NCBI GenBank assembly: GCA_002392915.1
Contig: DGHQ01000044.1
Coordinates: 166,871 to 230,870, forward strand
Direction of reading: 5' to 3'
Length of the DNA: 64,000 nucleotides
DNA from: Bacteroidales bacterium UBA3844
GTDB taxonomy: Bacteria; Bacteroidota; Bacteroidia; Bacteroidales; Paludibacteraceae
The notes under the pieces: model-generated
What the model saw: the letters and a program-made list of their open reading frames with translations, nothing else
The model's database searches: none
What the model was told of the DNA's origin: nothing
Shown here: positions 1 to 8,491 of the stretch, one piece after another
Numbering within the stretch: position 1 is the stretch's first letter
Layout: each line of letters opens with the position of its first letter
Program-made: the position numbers and the translations under genes

Positions 1-1302
1 GATTCTGTCGACAGCGCTCAAGAAATCCTCTTTATCAACTCTTGTCTTGTTGCGACGAGCGGCTATCAAAGCTGCCTCGTTGCAGACGTTGGCTATATCC
101 GCACCACTGAATCCAGGAGTCTGGCGTGACAAGAAATCGACATCAATATCATCCGCAAGTTTCAATTTAGACAAATGCACATTGAAAATTGCTTTTCTGT
201 CGTGTACATCAGGAAGATCGACATGAATCTGGCGATCAAAACGTCCCGCACGCACCAATGCTTTGTCAAGAATGTCGACGCGGTTAGTCGCAGCCAAAAG
301 GATGACACCGGAATTTGTGCCGAATCCGTCCATCTCAGTAAGAAGCTGGTTGAGAGTGCTTTCACGCTCATCGTTGCCACCTCCCAAACTTGCATTCTTG
401 CCTCGTGCTCTACCGATGGCATCAATCTCGTCGATAAATATGATACATGGAGCCTTCTCTTTTGCCTGACGGAACAGATCCCTCACTCGGCTTGCTCCGA
501 CTCCCACGAACATCTCAACGAAGTCCGAACCAGACAATGAGAAGAATGGCACGTCAGCCTCACCAGCCACAGCCTTTGCAAGAAGCGTCTTACCTGTTCC
601 CGGAGGGCCAACAAGGATCGCTCCTTTTGGAATTTTTCCTCCAAGTTCTGTATAGCGGGCAGGATTCTTAAGAAATTCCACGATTTCCTCGACCTCCTGT
701 TTTGCCTCACTCAATCCAGCAACATCCTTGAATGTCACCTTGTTAGGATTATTTCCCTTATCAAAAAGCTGAGCCTTACTCTTGCCGACGTTGAACACAC
801 CGCCAGGACCTGCTCCTCCGCCACCCATTCTCTGCATTATGAACATCCAGAAGAAAATAAGCAGAATGAACGGACCAAATGTGTAAAGGAATCCCTCAAA
901 CATACTGCTGTCCTCTGAAAAAGTAAGGTCTACTTTTTCCACACCGTCAGCCTTCTGCCATTCAGTCAAATCCTCTGTGAAACGGTCGGCTGAAGGAATC
1001 TTCACATGAACCTTCGGATTTGCAGCGTATTTGATGGAGTCTGAACCAAATGCATTGCGCATTTTGCCCTCCTTCACCGTAGCCTCAGCATATTTGTCGT
1101 TTGTGATTACAGTGATTTTTGAGACAGAGTTGGTTTCCACAAGATACTTGATCTCGTTGTAGCCAATCTCCTTCGCTGAATGATTGTCGTCTGAAAAATA
1201 AATTCCCACCAAAAAGATTGCCACTAAGCCATACAACCAATAAAGGCCTGACGATGACTTGAAATTTGGCATCTTTGGTTTATTGTTACTTTCTTGGGCC
1301 AT
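1..1302 (-). CDS. ftsH: FtsH ATP-dependent zinc metalloprotease, 5' part (cut by window edge)
   Basis: Membrane-bound AAA+ protease that extracts and degrades membrane and short-lived cytosolic proteins. The 434 visible residues read MAQESNNKPKMPNF..., with a first membrane segment at about 21-36, a periplasmic domain, and a second membrane segment at about 142-157 followed by a Gly-rich stretch. The AAA domain has Walker A GPPGTGKT (about 232-239), Walker B CIIFIDEIDAIG and the second region of homology ATNRVDILDKAL...RAGRFDRQ. The zinc-binding HEXXH protease half lies beyond position 1. The ATG at 1302 is the only sensible start and follows rsfS by 5 nt, so the two are probably co-transcribed. 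Confidence 0.97.
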   Translation of the reverse strand, partial: MAQESNNKPKMPNFKSSSGLYWLYGLVAIFLVGIYFSDDNHSAKEIGYNEIKYLVETNSVSKITVITNDKYAEATVKEGKMRNAFGSDSIKYAANPKVHVKIPSADRFTEDLTEWQKADGVEKVDLTFSEDSSMFEGFLYTFGPFILLIFFWMFIMQRMGGGGAGPGGVFNVGKSKAQLFDKGNNPNKVTFKDVAGLSEAKQEVEEIVEFLKNPARYTELGGKIPKGAILVGPPGTGKTLLAKAVAGEADVPFFSLSGSDFVEMFVGVGASRVRDLFRQAKEKAPCIIFIDEIDAIGRARGKNASLGGGNDERESTLNQLLTEMDGFGTNSGVILLAATNRVDILDKALVRAGRFDRQIHVDLPDVHDRKAIFNVHLSKLKLADDIDVDFLSRQTPGFSGADIANVCNEAALIAARRNKTRVDKEDFLSAVDRI

Positions 1303-1307
1303 ATAAA

Positions 1308-1670
1308 TTAATCTAAATCAGGTATTTCTGTTATCTTCGCGTCTTCCCATAGCTCCTCTATGCGGTAAAACTCACGCATTTCCGGAAGCATGACGTGTAC
1401 TATGATTTCTCCATAATCAATGGCAATCCACTGACCATTCTCATATCCATCCGCCACGATAAAATGAACTTTCAATTCGCTCCTCACATAATGTTTCACA
1501 GAATCAGCGATGCTGACGACGTGAGTGGTCGAATTGCCTTCACATATCACGAAGTACGGACAGCTATAATTTTCCAACTCAGTCATATCTACAGTAACGA
1601 TTTTCTTTGCTTTTCGTTCCTGCATTCCCTCAACTATCTTCTGTATAATAGTCTTTGTGTCTACTGTCAT
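1308..1670 (-). CDS. rsfS: Ribosomal silencing factor RsfS (Iojap/YbeB family)
   Basis: A 120-residue protein of the RsfS/Iojap family, which binds ribosomal protein L14 and blocks subunit joining in starvation. The family core is clear: an N-terminal helix (TIIQKIVEGMQERKAKKI), the strand VTVDMTEL, SCPYFVICEGNSTTHVVSIAD, and the C-terminal block GYENGQWIAIDYGEIIVHVM. Length is typical. It lies 5 nt upstream of ftsH and 12 nt downstream of argH on the same strand; an rsfS-ftsH pairing is usual in Bacteroidetes. Confidence 0.95.
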   Translation of the reverse strand: MTVDTKTIIQKIVEGMQERKAKKIVTVDMTELENYSCPYFVICEGNSTTHVVSIADSVKHYVRSELKVHFIVADGYENGQWIAIDYGEIIVHVMLPEMREFYRIEELWEDAKITEIPDLD

Positions 1671-1682
1671 TAAATTCTTTGT

Positions 1683-3023
1683 TTATATTGCCAATAATTT
1701 CTTTTTTGCCTCTTCAACCTTATCGAAATTAAACTCTGAAATAGTCTTATTCATAAGTGCTGTAATTCCGTCGTTGCAAAGGTTTCCTATGCTACCCTGA
1801 TGAGTGTGGTGGATATTCTTGTTTGGCTTAAACTCTCCTGCCTCACATTCCAATCCCACTTTTTTATATGCATCTCTGAATGGCATTCCCTCAAGAGCCA
1901 GACGGTTGACCTCCTCCACGCTGAAGATGAAGTCATATTTAGGATCGTCAAGAATATGCTCGTTGATTTTCACATCAGACATGATATGTGTAGTCATCTT
2001 GATGCAATCCAGCAATTCACCGAATGATGGCATGAATACCTCCTTGATAATCTGCAAATCACGGAAATATCCGCTTGGAAGATTATTGATAAGCATCATA
2101 ATCTGCGACGGTAGGCTCTGAATCTTGTTGCATTTAGCACGAGTCAGCTCAAACACATCCGGATTTTTCTTGTGTGGCATGATGCTTGATCCGGTAGTGC
2201 ACTCGTCCGGAAGCTTTATGAATCCGAAATTCTGTGATGTGAACATACAAGCGTCGAAAGCCAATTTTGATAGAGTGGCAGCTATACCTGCCAATGCGAA
2301 CGACACCGTCTTCTCCATCTTGCCACGACACATCTGAGCGTACACCACATTATAGTCCATTGTGTCAAAGCCCAACAGCTCTGTCGTCATCTGACGATTC
2401 AATGGGAACGATGAACCGTAACCGGCAGCCGAACCAAGTGGGTTTCTGTTCGTCACTTTCCATGCCGAAAGCAGAAGCTCCATATCGTCGGCAAGGCTTT
2501 CCGCATAAGCACCAAACCATAGTCCGAACGACGAAGGCATTGCAATCTGCAAATGAGTGTAACCAGGAAGAAGCACATTCTTATACTTCTCACTCTGCTG
2601 AATCAACACGTCGAACAGACCCTCGACAGCCTCAACCACACTTCTTATCTGCTCTCTTGTCCACAACTTCATGTCGACAAGCACCTGATCGTTACGCGAA
2701 CGACCACTGTGAATCTTCTTTCCCAAGTCGCCAAGCTTACGTGTAAGCATAAGCTCAACCTGAGAATGAACATCCTCTATTCCCTCTTCAATTACAAATT
2801 CTCCACGGTGTGCAGCTAAATAAATATTCTTCAGCTCCGCAAGCAACACAGGAAGTTCGTCCTTGGCAATCAAGCCAATCGATTCCAACATTGTGATATG
2901 TGCCATCGATCCCAGCACATCACACTCGGCCAAGTACAAATCCATCTCACGGTCTTTGCCAACCGTAAACTTTTCAATCTCCGCATTTGTGGCCTTGCCT
3001 TTGTCCCACAACTTTGTAGCCAT
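1683..3023 (-). CDS. argH: Argininosuccinate lyase
   Basis: Last step of arginine biosynthesis: cleaves argininosuccinate to arginine and fumarate. The 446 residues include SGRSRNDQ (about 106-113), GYTHLQ with the conserved His near 157, and the fumarase/aspartase-superfamily signature GSSIMPHKKNP (about 278-288) that holds the catalytic Ser loop. Length matches the family. No other arginine gene is adjacent; an M20 deacylase that could act in the same pathway lies 57 kb away at 60351. Confidence 0.97.
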   Translation of the reverse strand: MATKLWDKGKATNAEIEKFTVGKDREMDLYLAECDVLGSMAHITMLESIGLIAKDELPVLLAELKNIYLAAHRGEFVIEEGIEDVHSQVELMLTRKLGDLGKKIHSGRSRNDQVLVDMKLWTREQIRSVVEAVEGLFDVLIQQSEKYKNVLLPGYTHLQIAMPSSFGLWFGAYAESLADDMELLLSAWKVTNRNPLGSAAGYGSSFPLNRQMTTELLGFDTMDYNVVYAQMCRGKMEKTVSFALAGIAATLSKLAFDACMFTSQNFGFIKLPDECTTGSSIMPHKKNPDVFELTRAKCNKIQSLPSQIMMLINNLPSGYFRDLQIIKEVFMPSFGELLDCIKMTTHIMSDVKINEHILDDPKYDFIFSVEEVNRLALEGMPFRDAYKKVGLECEAGEFKPNKNIHHTHQGSIGNLCNDGITALMNKTISEFNFDKVEEAKKKLLAI

Positions 3024-3051
3024 ATTCGTAATTTAAAAAAGGGAACTACTA

Positions 3052-3234
3052 TTACTTACCGTTTCCGATGTATTTTTTGTTAAGGAAGATGTAAGATCCG
3101 ATACCTGCAACAAACAAAATAGCCGCGATTACCAAAATAGCGTTGTTTGTCAATTCAGCTATGCTGTAAATAGCCAATAGAACAACTCCCAATAAAACCA
3201 AAATAGCCCCTAGGCTTCTCTTCAATTGATCCAT
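3052..3234 (-). CDS. Small two-helix membrane protein of unknown function
   Basis: 60 residues, MDQLKRSLGAILVL..., with two hydrophobic helices (about 8-26 and 31-51) joined by the short loop ELTNN and a basic tail. The ATG start, typical codon use and position 28 nt upstream of argH on the same strand support a real gene. Such short two-helix proteins are common in Bacteroidales, but I do not recognise a function. Confidence 0.7.
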   Translation of the reverse strand: MDQLKRSLGAILVLLGVVLLAIYSIAELTNNAILVIAAILFVAGIGSYIFLNKKYIGNGK

Positions 3235-3360
3235 ATTCTTATCTTATTATACACAATTATACTGCAAATTACGCATAATTTTTTGTTTATAACAAAAGTA
3301 TATGCCCAAAAATGTAAGTAAAATTAAAAATTCGAAATGCAAAATGCGGAATAGTTTGTT

Positions 3361-3600
3361 CTAGTGGTTATAAAGTAAGGGTTGTTAAGGTCGTTCCGCC
3401 TTAATCCCCTCCCATAGTGCAAACCGTAAGGCGAGCACACAGAATTTAATAAAACCACAGAGACACAAAGTCAACAGAGAAAGGACTATGCCTTTTGATG
3501 AAAAAAGAGGTAAGAATTCAATCATAATGTGGGAAATTTATGATTGTTCGTTATTGCGAATTTGCAGTTTACAATTCGTCAAATTGACGTTAATTTAGAT
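3361..3600 (+). repeat. Composite intergenic repeat, copy 1 (degenerate)
   Basis: Contains in order the modules shared by all copies in this window: a GTTGTTAAGG leader, a GC hairpin (here degenerate), a second hairpin ending GGCGAGCAC (3417-3438), the string AACCACAGAGACACAAAG, AGAGAAAGGACTATGCC and a closing module around AATTTGCAGTTTACAATTCG...ACGTTAATTTAG. No coding potential. It fills much of the 740 bp gap between the small membrane protein and the exported protein at 3975. Confidence 0.75.
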
Positions 3601-3695
3601 ATTTGGTTATAGAGTCGAGGATTGTTAAGGGCCCATGTTTGATTGATATTGGCCCTAACCACCTTCCAGAGTGCGAGCCGTAGGCGAGCACATAT
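3601..3695 (+). repeat. Composite intergenic repeat, copy 2 (partial)
   Basis: Directly follows copy 1. Has GAGGATTGTTAAGGGC, an interrupted first hairpin (GGGCC ... GGCCC) and an intact second hairpin at 3671-3691: GTGC, then GA, then GCC, loop GTA, then GGC, GA, GCAC. The CCACAGAG module is missing. Confidence 0.75.
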
Positions 3696-3734
3696 AAAAC
3701 ATAAAGGACAGTACTTATGGTATTGCCTTTCAGG

Positions 3735-3860
3735 CAAAGTTTTTTTTCGTCGTCATCTCTTCCCGAGACATCGTCACGGGTTTCTCTCGCTTCGCTCGGT
3801 AACGTCTTTCAGACGGAAAAAATGGAAGTGGCCAGGTTTGAAACCTGCCCCTACACCGAT
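3735..3860. repeat. Further intergenic hairpin repeats
   Basis: Non-coding stretch with CTCGCTTCGCTCGGTAACG-type palindromes and the inverted repeat CAGGTTTGAAACCTG (3833-3847), which occurs again in the opposite orientation at 44633-44653 with longer arms. It belongs to dispersed repeats, not to a gene. Confidence 0.55.
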
Positions 3861-3974
3861 TCGACGAATTGTATAATTTTGTTATATTAAGGTTAAAAAA
3901 ACTAAATCCGTGCTCTCTCTGCACTATTTTTCTTTACTTTGCATAAGAATTTGAGAAACGTAAATTTTACTGCT

Positions 3975-4358
3975 ATGAAAAAAGGAATAGTTTTATTGAT
4001 ACTTACTTTGTTTTGCGGACTTGCTTCTATCTCCGCACAAGGTTTCGACCAAAACCGCTACGACAACGGTCTGCAGCAGATTGCAGAAGCTAACCGCAAC
4101 TACTTCCGCAACCAAGGTTGGATTGAGAACAACTGGTATCAGCTTTCCAACTGGTATCCCGACGTCCTCCTTATTGATAATGAAGAAAAGGCATACATTG
4201 CTAAAGTGATATGCTCCGATAAAATTATGTCGAGATTCGCCGCGCTCAACCGTATCAAAAAAGACGGTGCACTGCCTACTCTTCGTGAGGTGGAAGATTT
4301 CAACCTTATGCTGTGGGATGAGATCGACGCTGCCGTGGCTTATTTGTATAGAAGGTAA
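3975..4358 (+). CDS. Small exported protein of unknown function
   Basis: 127 residues starting MKKGIVLLILTLFC with a signal peptide probably cut after SISAQ (about residue 22). The mature part is about 100 residues, rich in Asn and Tyr early (NRYDNGLQQIAEANRNYFRNQ) and helical later, with no domain I recognise. The ATG at 3975 is preferred to an upstream start because it begins the signal peptide directly. A partial promoter match (TTACTTTGC) lies about 30 nt upstream. A terminator follows at 4413, so it is probably monocistronic. Confidence 0.75.
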   Translation: MKKGIVLLILTLFCGLASISAQGFDQNRYDNGLQQIAEANRNYFRNQGWIENNWYQLSNWYPDVLLIDNEEKAYIAKVICSDKIMSRFAALNRIKKDGALPTLREVEDFNLMLWDEIDAAVAYLYRR

Positions 4359-4412
4359 AACGATAGACGATAGACGATAAACGAAAAACAAGAAACAAGA
4401 AACGATAGACAA

Positions 4413-4448
4413 ATGGAGACATGAATAATCGCGTCTCCATTTTTTTTG
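4413..4448 (+). terminator. Intrinsic terminator, GAGAC/GTCTC family
   Basis: Stem ATGGAGAC / GTCTCCAT around a 12-nt loop followed by eight T. It ends the transcript of the exported protein at 3975. The preceding 50 nt are short tandem repeats of ACGATAG/ACAAGAA type. Similar GAGAC...GTCTC hairpins end other genes at 20574, 21057, 35322, 49868 and 57618. Confidence 0.8.
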
Positions 4449-4478
4449 ACCATTTTTTATACCATTTTTGGCACGAAG

Positions 4479-5150
4479 TTAATCATTTCCACCTTTCTTC
4501 TTGAATGTATACTTTATGCCCATTTGTCCCATTCCTTCTGCACCAAGACCACATTCTGCGAATCCTCGCCAATATGCCCCACCGATTTCCAAACAAATTG
4601 GATCTACCTGCATACAAAATTTACGAGATTTATTAGATTCTGTCACTTTCATATGAGGTCTGTACATATCTGCTTCCCCTTTTTCAATGTCAAATCTTAT
4701 GCCCGCCGCTAATTTTCCATACATAGCCACTATTTTTCTCTTAAAATAATAGAATGTTGTCTCTGGCATGACAAAAAAGATATATGTTTTATATTCACCC
4801 GAACCTGTGACATTATATTCTCCTGAATAATAATAACCCACTGGAGTAACAAAACTTCGGTCAACTCTTAAATTATCATAACCTAAACATACACCAACGC
4901 CAAAATGTCTTCCCAACGTACATTCATAATGTGCATTATAAGTAAAAGGTTTTGATTTCAGTTCATCGATCGACATTGGATGATGGTTATAGAATGATAT
5001 TGTTTCATATGATTTTTCATATTTATAAGCATAGCTGAAAACTCCCAATCCTAATGATACTCTATAATCTGGTTTTGCTATACCGTTAAATGGAAATTCA
5101 AACAAAAAAATAGAAAAACAAATGAATGGTTTCAAAAATTTATCAAACAT
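4479..5150 (-). CDS. Putative outer-membrane beta-barrel protein
   Basis: 223 residues. The N-terminus (FICFSIFLFEFPFNGIA) looks like a signal peptide. The body alternates aromatic and polar residues in strand-like blocks (YRVSLGLGVFSYAYKY, HFGVGVCLGYDNLRV, YKTYIFFVMPETTFYYF, MYGKLAAGIRFDI) and ends MGIKYTFKKKGGND, resembling an 8-stranded OmpA-type barrel. It is last in the direction of the toxin island, 50 nt after the 3-TM protein at 5201, so it may be an island passenger. No specific family is recognised. Confidence 0.6.
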   Translation of the reverse strand: MFDKFLKPFICFSIFLFEFPFNGIAKPDYRVSLGLGVFSYAYKYEKSYETISFYNHHPMSIDELKSKPFTYNAHYECTLGRHFGVGVCLGYDNLRVDRSFVTPVGYYYSGEYNVTGSGEYKTYIFFVMPETTFYYFKRKIVAMYGKLAAGIRFDIEKGEADMYRPHMKVTESNKSRKFCMQVDPICLEIGGAYWRGFAECGLGAEGMGQMGIKYTFKKKGGND

Positions 5151-5200
5151 ACCTTGAATTCTTAGAAACTGTTTTAAGTTTTAGTAATATATAGATTTTC

Positions 5201-5644
5201 TCAACTTCTTAAAGAACAAACTATAATCAAACAAATAGTTACAAGCACTATTGGAATACCCAAAAACATAAGGGCAGTAAGAAGATCTTTTAATGGATCA
5301 CATATATCATATTTCTCAGACAACCTAATATATCTGTCTTTGTATTTCAGAAAAGAATACAATGCTATAATGAATATACCATAAGGAGTCAAAACAGCCA
5401 AAGCCAGATTAAAGCGTTCAAGACTACTCCATTCTATTCTGAAAAAATCATTATAAGATTCAAAAATATTTGTCCCCGTGACTTTCCCTAATACAGCAAG
5501 AGCTATATAAAAAGACATTGATAATGATAATGAATATTGCCAAGCAAAATTAAAGCAAGCCCCAGAATAGCTTCCACGTCCTTTTTTCCATACATTCATG
5601 TGATTGGCAATAATTTTTTCTATATACACTTTAAGTTTTTTCAT
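5201..5644 (-). CDS. 3-TM membrane protein, putative immunity to the hydrophobic Rhs tip (allele 3)
   Basis: 147 residues with an amphipathic basic N-terminus (MKKLKVYIEKIIANHM) and three hydrophobic helices at about 32-53, 79-100 and 120-144. Two close paralogues (6590 and 10093) each sit immediately downstream of a tip with the same C-terminal domain; here the gap to the tip is 11 nt. A multi-pass membrane partner directly after a hydrophobic toxin domain is the arrangement of immunity proteins to pore-forming toxins. The role is inferred from position and repetition; I know no named family. Confidence 0.65.
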   Translation of the reverse strand: MKKLKVYIEKIIANHMNVWKKGRGSYSGACFNFAWQYSLSLSMSFYIALAVLGKVTGTNIFESYNDFFRIEWSSLERFNLALAVLTPYGIFIIALYSFLKYKDRYIRLSEKYDICDPLKDLLTALMFLGIPIVLVTICLIIVCSLRS

Positions 5645-5655
5645 GCTATGTTATT

Positions 5656-6399
5656 TTAATTATCCAAAACGTCAATAAAAGCAAATGTGACAGAATAGGC
5701 GACGCTCACTCCTATTAAAGTCCAACCAACAGGGCCTGCCCATGCACATCCAGCAAGAAAAGCAGCTTTGCTTACCATTATGGCACCTCCAAGACCTGCG
5801 ATAGCCATTCCTATGTCAAAAGACCCTCTGACAGGATTACCTTCACTAAAATTTATAACTCCTCCAGCTATACCGATGGCAGTTCCTCCAATTGTAACAG
5901 CAGTACTAGTTGATGTCATGACCTTGCCAACGGCACCTAATTTATCAAACTCTACTTTACCCAAAGTGAATATAGCATCTTCAAAAGTCTGGTTTGTACC
6001 CACTAAAGAAGAAACCAAACTAACTTTCTCAAATGTAGTCGGTTTTGAAATTCCGTCCATCGTTATTCTATTGGCTTCCGCCATTATTGCGTTCATATCT
6101 ACCATTTGGGAAGACATTGAACTGTAAAGAGGTCCATAAAGTCCAGAATTTGTACTTCCATATATCAAATTGGAATAAGATTCAAACCCAGAGAAAAATG
6201 ATGTTGTCTCATAAAAGCCACTGCTTTCGTTAAAATTAATGGTATTGAAACTGTAGTTTCCACCGCTTCCCGGTATTGCCGGATATTGATTTTGGACGAC
6301 ACTTGCCCAGTCTGTGATACCAGCCAACATGGCATTAATCATTGCCGCTGTTGCCTCTTCTTCAGTAGCATACATTCCCGTCGGATCAGCAAACTTCAC
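5656..6399 (-). CDS. Orphan Rhs C-terminal tip with hydrophobic (putative pore-forming) domain, allele 3
   Basis: 247 residues beginning at the Rhs boundary motif VKFADPTGM (GTG codon), so it is a detached Rhs toxin tip. The frame stays open upstream to 6510, encoding 37 more residues of Rhs core without an ATG, and a TGA stop precedes them; it probably is not expressed alone. The first 120 residues are a unique linker (TEEEATAAMINAML, repeated Gly/Ser/Tyr). From PTTFEKVSLVSSL to the end it matches the tip of the full-length Rhs. That domain has Gly-rich hydrophobic helices (TIGGTAIGIAGGVI, GMAIAGLGGAIMV, GCAWAGPVGWTLIGVSVAY), suggesting membrane insertion. Confidence 0.75.
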   Translation of the reverse strand: MKFADPTGMYATEEEATAAMINAMLAGITDWASVVQNQYPAIPGSGGNYSFNTINFNESSGFYETTSFFSGFESYSNLIYGSTNSGLYGPLYSSMSSQMVDMNAIMAEANRITMDGISKPTTFEKVSLVSSLVGTNQTFEDAIFTLGKVEFDKLGAVGKVMTSTSTAVTIGGTAIGIAGGVINFSEGNPVRGSFDIGMAIAGLGGAIMVSKAAFLAGCAWAGPVGWTLIGVSVAYSVTFAFIDVLDN

Positions 6400-6546
6400 T
6401 GGATTGCCGAGGCAGTAGAGGTAGCGGTTGTAGTTGAGCCAGTTGCCTTCGTCGGCTATGAGCGGATCGGGACTTAGGAAACTGCATGTGGCTGGCTCAT
6501 AGACGATTCCTCAATCATTTCCGCTCGCCCTTGCGGGCTCGCGGAA
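6400..6546 (-). other. Rhs core remnant and hairpin marking the start of an orphan-tip cassette
   Basis: Nucleotides 6400-6510 (minus strand) encode GIVYEPATCSFLSPDPLI... through CLGNP, the last 37 residues of the Rhs core, almost identical to the full-length gene near 11280-11390. A TGA lies at 6511-6513. Just outside is a hairpin (6519-6546) whose minus-strand reading is TTCCGC, GA, GCCC, loop GCAA, GGGC, GA, GCGGAA. The same arrangement occurs at 9903-10049, so this is a repeated cassette boundary. Confidence 0.8.
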
Positions 6547-6589
6547 GGATGGAATTGGAATCATCAGGAAATGAAGATAAACATACTAT

Positions 6590-7030
6590 TTAACCCATTA
6601 ATGATGTAGCAACACCTAAACAAATAGCTAATATTACAACTAGAATAAAAGATTTAATAACGGTTAAAAGACCTTTTAAAGGATCACACTCATCATATTT
6701 CTCAGACAACCTAATATATCTGTCTTTGTATTTCAGAAAAGAATACAATGCTATAATGGATATACCATAAGGAGTCAAAACAGCCAAAGCCAGATTGAAG
6801 CGTTCAAGACTACTCCATTCTATTCTGAAAAAGTCATTATAAGATTCAAAAATATCAGTCCCAGTGACTTCCCCTAATATAGCAAGAGCTATGTAAAAAG
6901 ACATTGATAATGATAATGAATATTGCCAAGCAAAATTAAAGCAAGCTCCAGAATAATTTCCGTATGCCTTCTTCCATAAATTCATATGATTGGCGACAAT
7001 CTTTTCAATGTAAATTTTGATTTTTTTCAT
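6590..7030 (-). CDS. 3-TM membrane protein, putative immunity to the hydrophobic Rhs tip (allele 2)
   Basis: 146 residues starting MKKIKIYIEKIVANHM (ATG at 7030; an upstream start would run into the tip gene). Nearly identical to the proteins at 5201 and 10093 over the first 110 residues; the last 35 diverge (KGLLTVIKSFILVVILAICLG). Three predicted membrane helices. It lies 7 nt after the tip at 7038. The divergent third helix is where allele-specific recognition could lie, but that is inference. Confidence 0.65.
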   Translation of the reverse strand: MKKIKIYIEKIVANHMNLWKKAYGNYSGACFNFAWQYSLSLSMSFYIALAILGEVTGTDIFESYNDFFRIEWSSLERFNLALAVLTPYGISIIALYSFLKYKDRYIRLSEKYDECDPLKGLLTVIKSFILVVILAICLGVATSLMG

Positions 7031-7037
7031 ATTATTT

Positions 7038-7703
7038 TTAATTGTCCAATACATCAATAAAAGCAAATGTGACAGAATAAGCAACGCTCACTCCTATTAA
7101 AGTCCAACCAACAGGGCCTGCCCATGCACACCCTGCAATAAGAGCAGAGTTACTTACAATATAGGTGCCCACAAGACCAGCAAAAGCTATGCCAATATCA
7201 AATGAACCTCTGACAGTATTTCCTTCACGAATATTTTTCCATCCTCCATAACCACTAATGGCAGCACCACCAATGGCAACAGCAGTGCTTGTTGATGTCA
7301 TGACCTTGCCAACAGTGCCTAAATCACCAAAATCTACTTTGCCCAAAGTGAATATAGCATCTTTAAAAGATTGATTTGTTCCTATTAAAGAAGAAACCAA
7401 ACTGACTTTTTCAAATGTGGTAGGACCAGAAATTCCGTTCATCGCATTTCTTCCCACATCTCCTGCCGCCTTTGCCGCCGCATCTGCCTGTGCAGAAGCC
7501 ACAGCCGCATTCGCTAATGCTCTTTGGACTGCGGCATCGCGATCGTGGCCGATAAATGCCATTGCATTATTTGCTCCTGCTGTAACGACCCTATTAAGTT
7601 CATACATCGCATTGTTGAATCTTACAGTCGCCATCGCCTGCTCCTCCCAGCTGTTGTCTGTGACAATATAATCAAAACTTGGTTCCGGCACATTTATTGG
7701 CAA
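7038..7703 (-). CDS. Orphan Rhs tip with hydrophobic domain, 5'-truncated (allele 2)
   Basis: 221 residues. From YIVTDNSWEEQAMATVRFNN onward it closely matches the tip of the full-length Rhs at 10548-11270, including the Ala-rich helix AALANAAVASAQADAA-like region and the Gly-rich hydrophobic C-terminal domain. Unlike the other orphan tips it lacks the Rhs core remnant and the FADPTGM boundary. The open frame continues upstream only about 20 codons (to a stop near 7753) and has only a TTG/GTG as possible start, so it may be a silent fragment. It lies between the WG-repeat genes and its immunity paralogue. Confidence 0.6.
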   Translation of the reverse strand: MPINVPEPSFDYIVTDNSWEEQAMATVRFNNAMYELNRVVTAGANNAMAFIGHDRDAAVQRALANAAVASAQADAAAKAAGDVGRNAMNGISGPTTFEKVSLVSSLIGTNQSFKDAIFTLGKVDFGDLGTVGKVMTSTSTAVAIGGAAISGYGGWKNIREGNTVRGSFDIGIAFAGLVGTYIVSNSALIAGCAWAGPVGWTLIGVSVAYSVTFAFIDVLDN

Positions 7704-7759
7704 AGGGAGATACTTGTAAATGCAATTTTGCTCACCCTTGGAATTCTCTCAATTTAGGG

Positions 7760-8491
7760 TCATTTCAAAAACTTTTCTGCATCTTTACGATTTCCATAAA
7801 TACAAGGCTGTATGATTGTGCCACTGGTATCAATAACTCCATATTTATTAGATTTTATATCCCTTAAAACAGTTTTGCCAGTTTTATCAAATGCCGTTTG
7901 CATCCTATAATTGCTCATAGAGATAATTTTGCCAGTTTTTACATAATATAAGTAATTTTTTCTTCTCTTACTTAAATTAAATATTGCATAATTACAATAA
8001 AAAATATTTTTCCACTTAAAGGGAATTATAATATTTCCATTAGCGTCTACCACTCCTTTTTTATTTTCTTTTTTCTCGAAAATAAAAAATTCTTTATTGA
8101 TTGTTGTGTCCAAACATGGAAAAGGATCCAAAGAATATTCAAAATCTGTGACTTCTTCTCCTTTTTTATTGACCAAACCCCATTTGCCATCACGTTTTGC
8201 TGCCGCACAGTAAAAGCCTTCATAAAATGGTGTGACTCTACGATATTTAAAATCCGTAAGAACATTAAGATTAGAATCTACCAATGCGTGCAAATGAGTC
8301 CTTTCATTTATCAGCCAATCTACGTCTGAATCATACCAAGTATATTTAGAGTGATACCAGATCGTATCTCCATTTGTTATGAAGAATTTGTCATTCTGAG
8401 GATTAGCCTTTGAAACCTGTCCCAATACACTATTGAGATGAATGCTGAAAAACATTAGCATTATGATTGTTCTTTTTACCATGAGGGTCAT
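7760..8491 (-). CDS. Exported WG-repeat protein, putative immunity protein b
   Basis: 243 residues. The N-terminus MVKRTIIMLMFFSIHLNSVLGQ is a signal peptide; an in-frame ATG at 8482 matches the start of its tandem paralogue, while the ATG at 8491 overlaps the upstream stop (ATGA). The mature part carries WG/KWG-type repeats: DGKWGLVNKKGEEVTDFEYS, KKGVVDANGNIIIPFKW and KYGVIDTSGTIIQPCIYG. About 60% of the length is close to the paralogue at 8488, and one block is virtually identical in DNA. Its position directly after a protease tip and its periplasmic targeting suggest toxin neutralisation, but no such role for WG repeats is established that I know of. Confidence 0.6.
   Translation of the reverse strand: MTLMVKRTIIMLMFFSIHLNSVLGQVSKANPQNDKFFITNGDTIWYHSKYTWYDSDVDWLINERTHLHALVDSNLNVLTDFKYRRVTPFYEGFYCAAAKRDGKWGLVNKKGEEVTDFEYSLDPFPCLDTTINKEFFIFEKKENKKGVVDANGNIIIPFKWKNIFYCNYAIFNLSKRRKNYLYYVKTGKIISMSNYRMQTAFDKTGKTVLRDIKSNKYGVIDTSGTIIQPCIYGNRKDAEKFLK

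Noticed and set aside
162..710. Several short frames over the ftsH region on both strands
   Set aside because: All overlap the conserved AAA domain of FtsH, whose frame is open throughout and cut only by the window edge.
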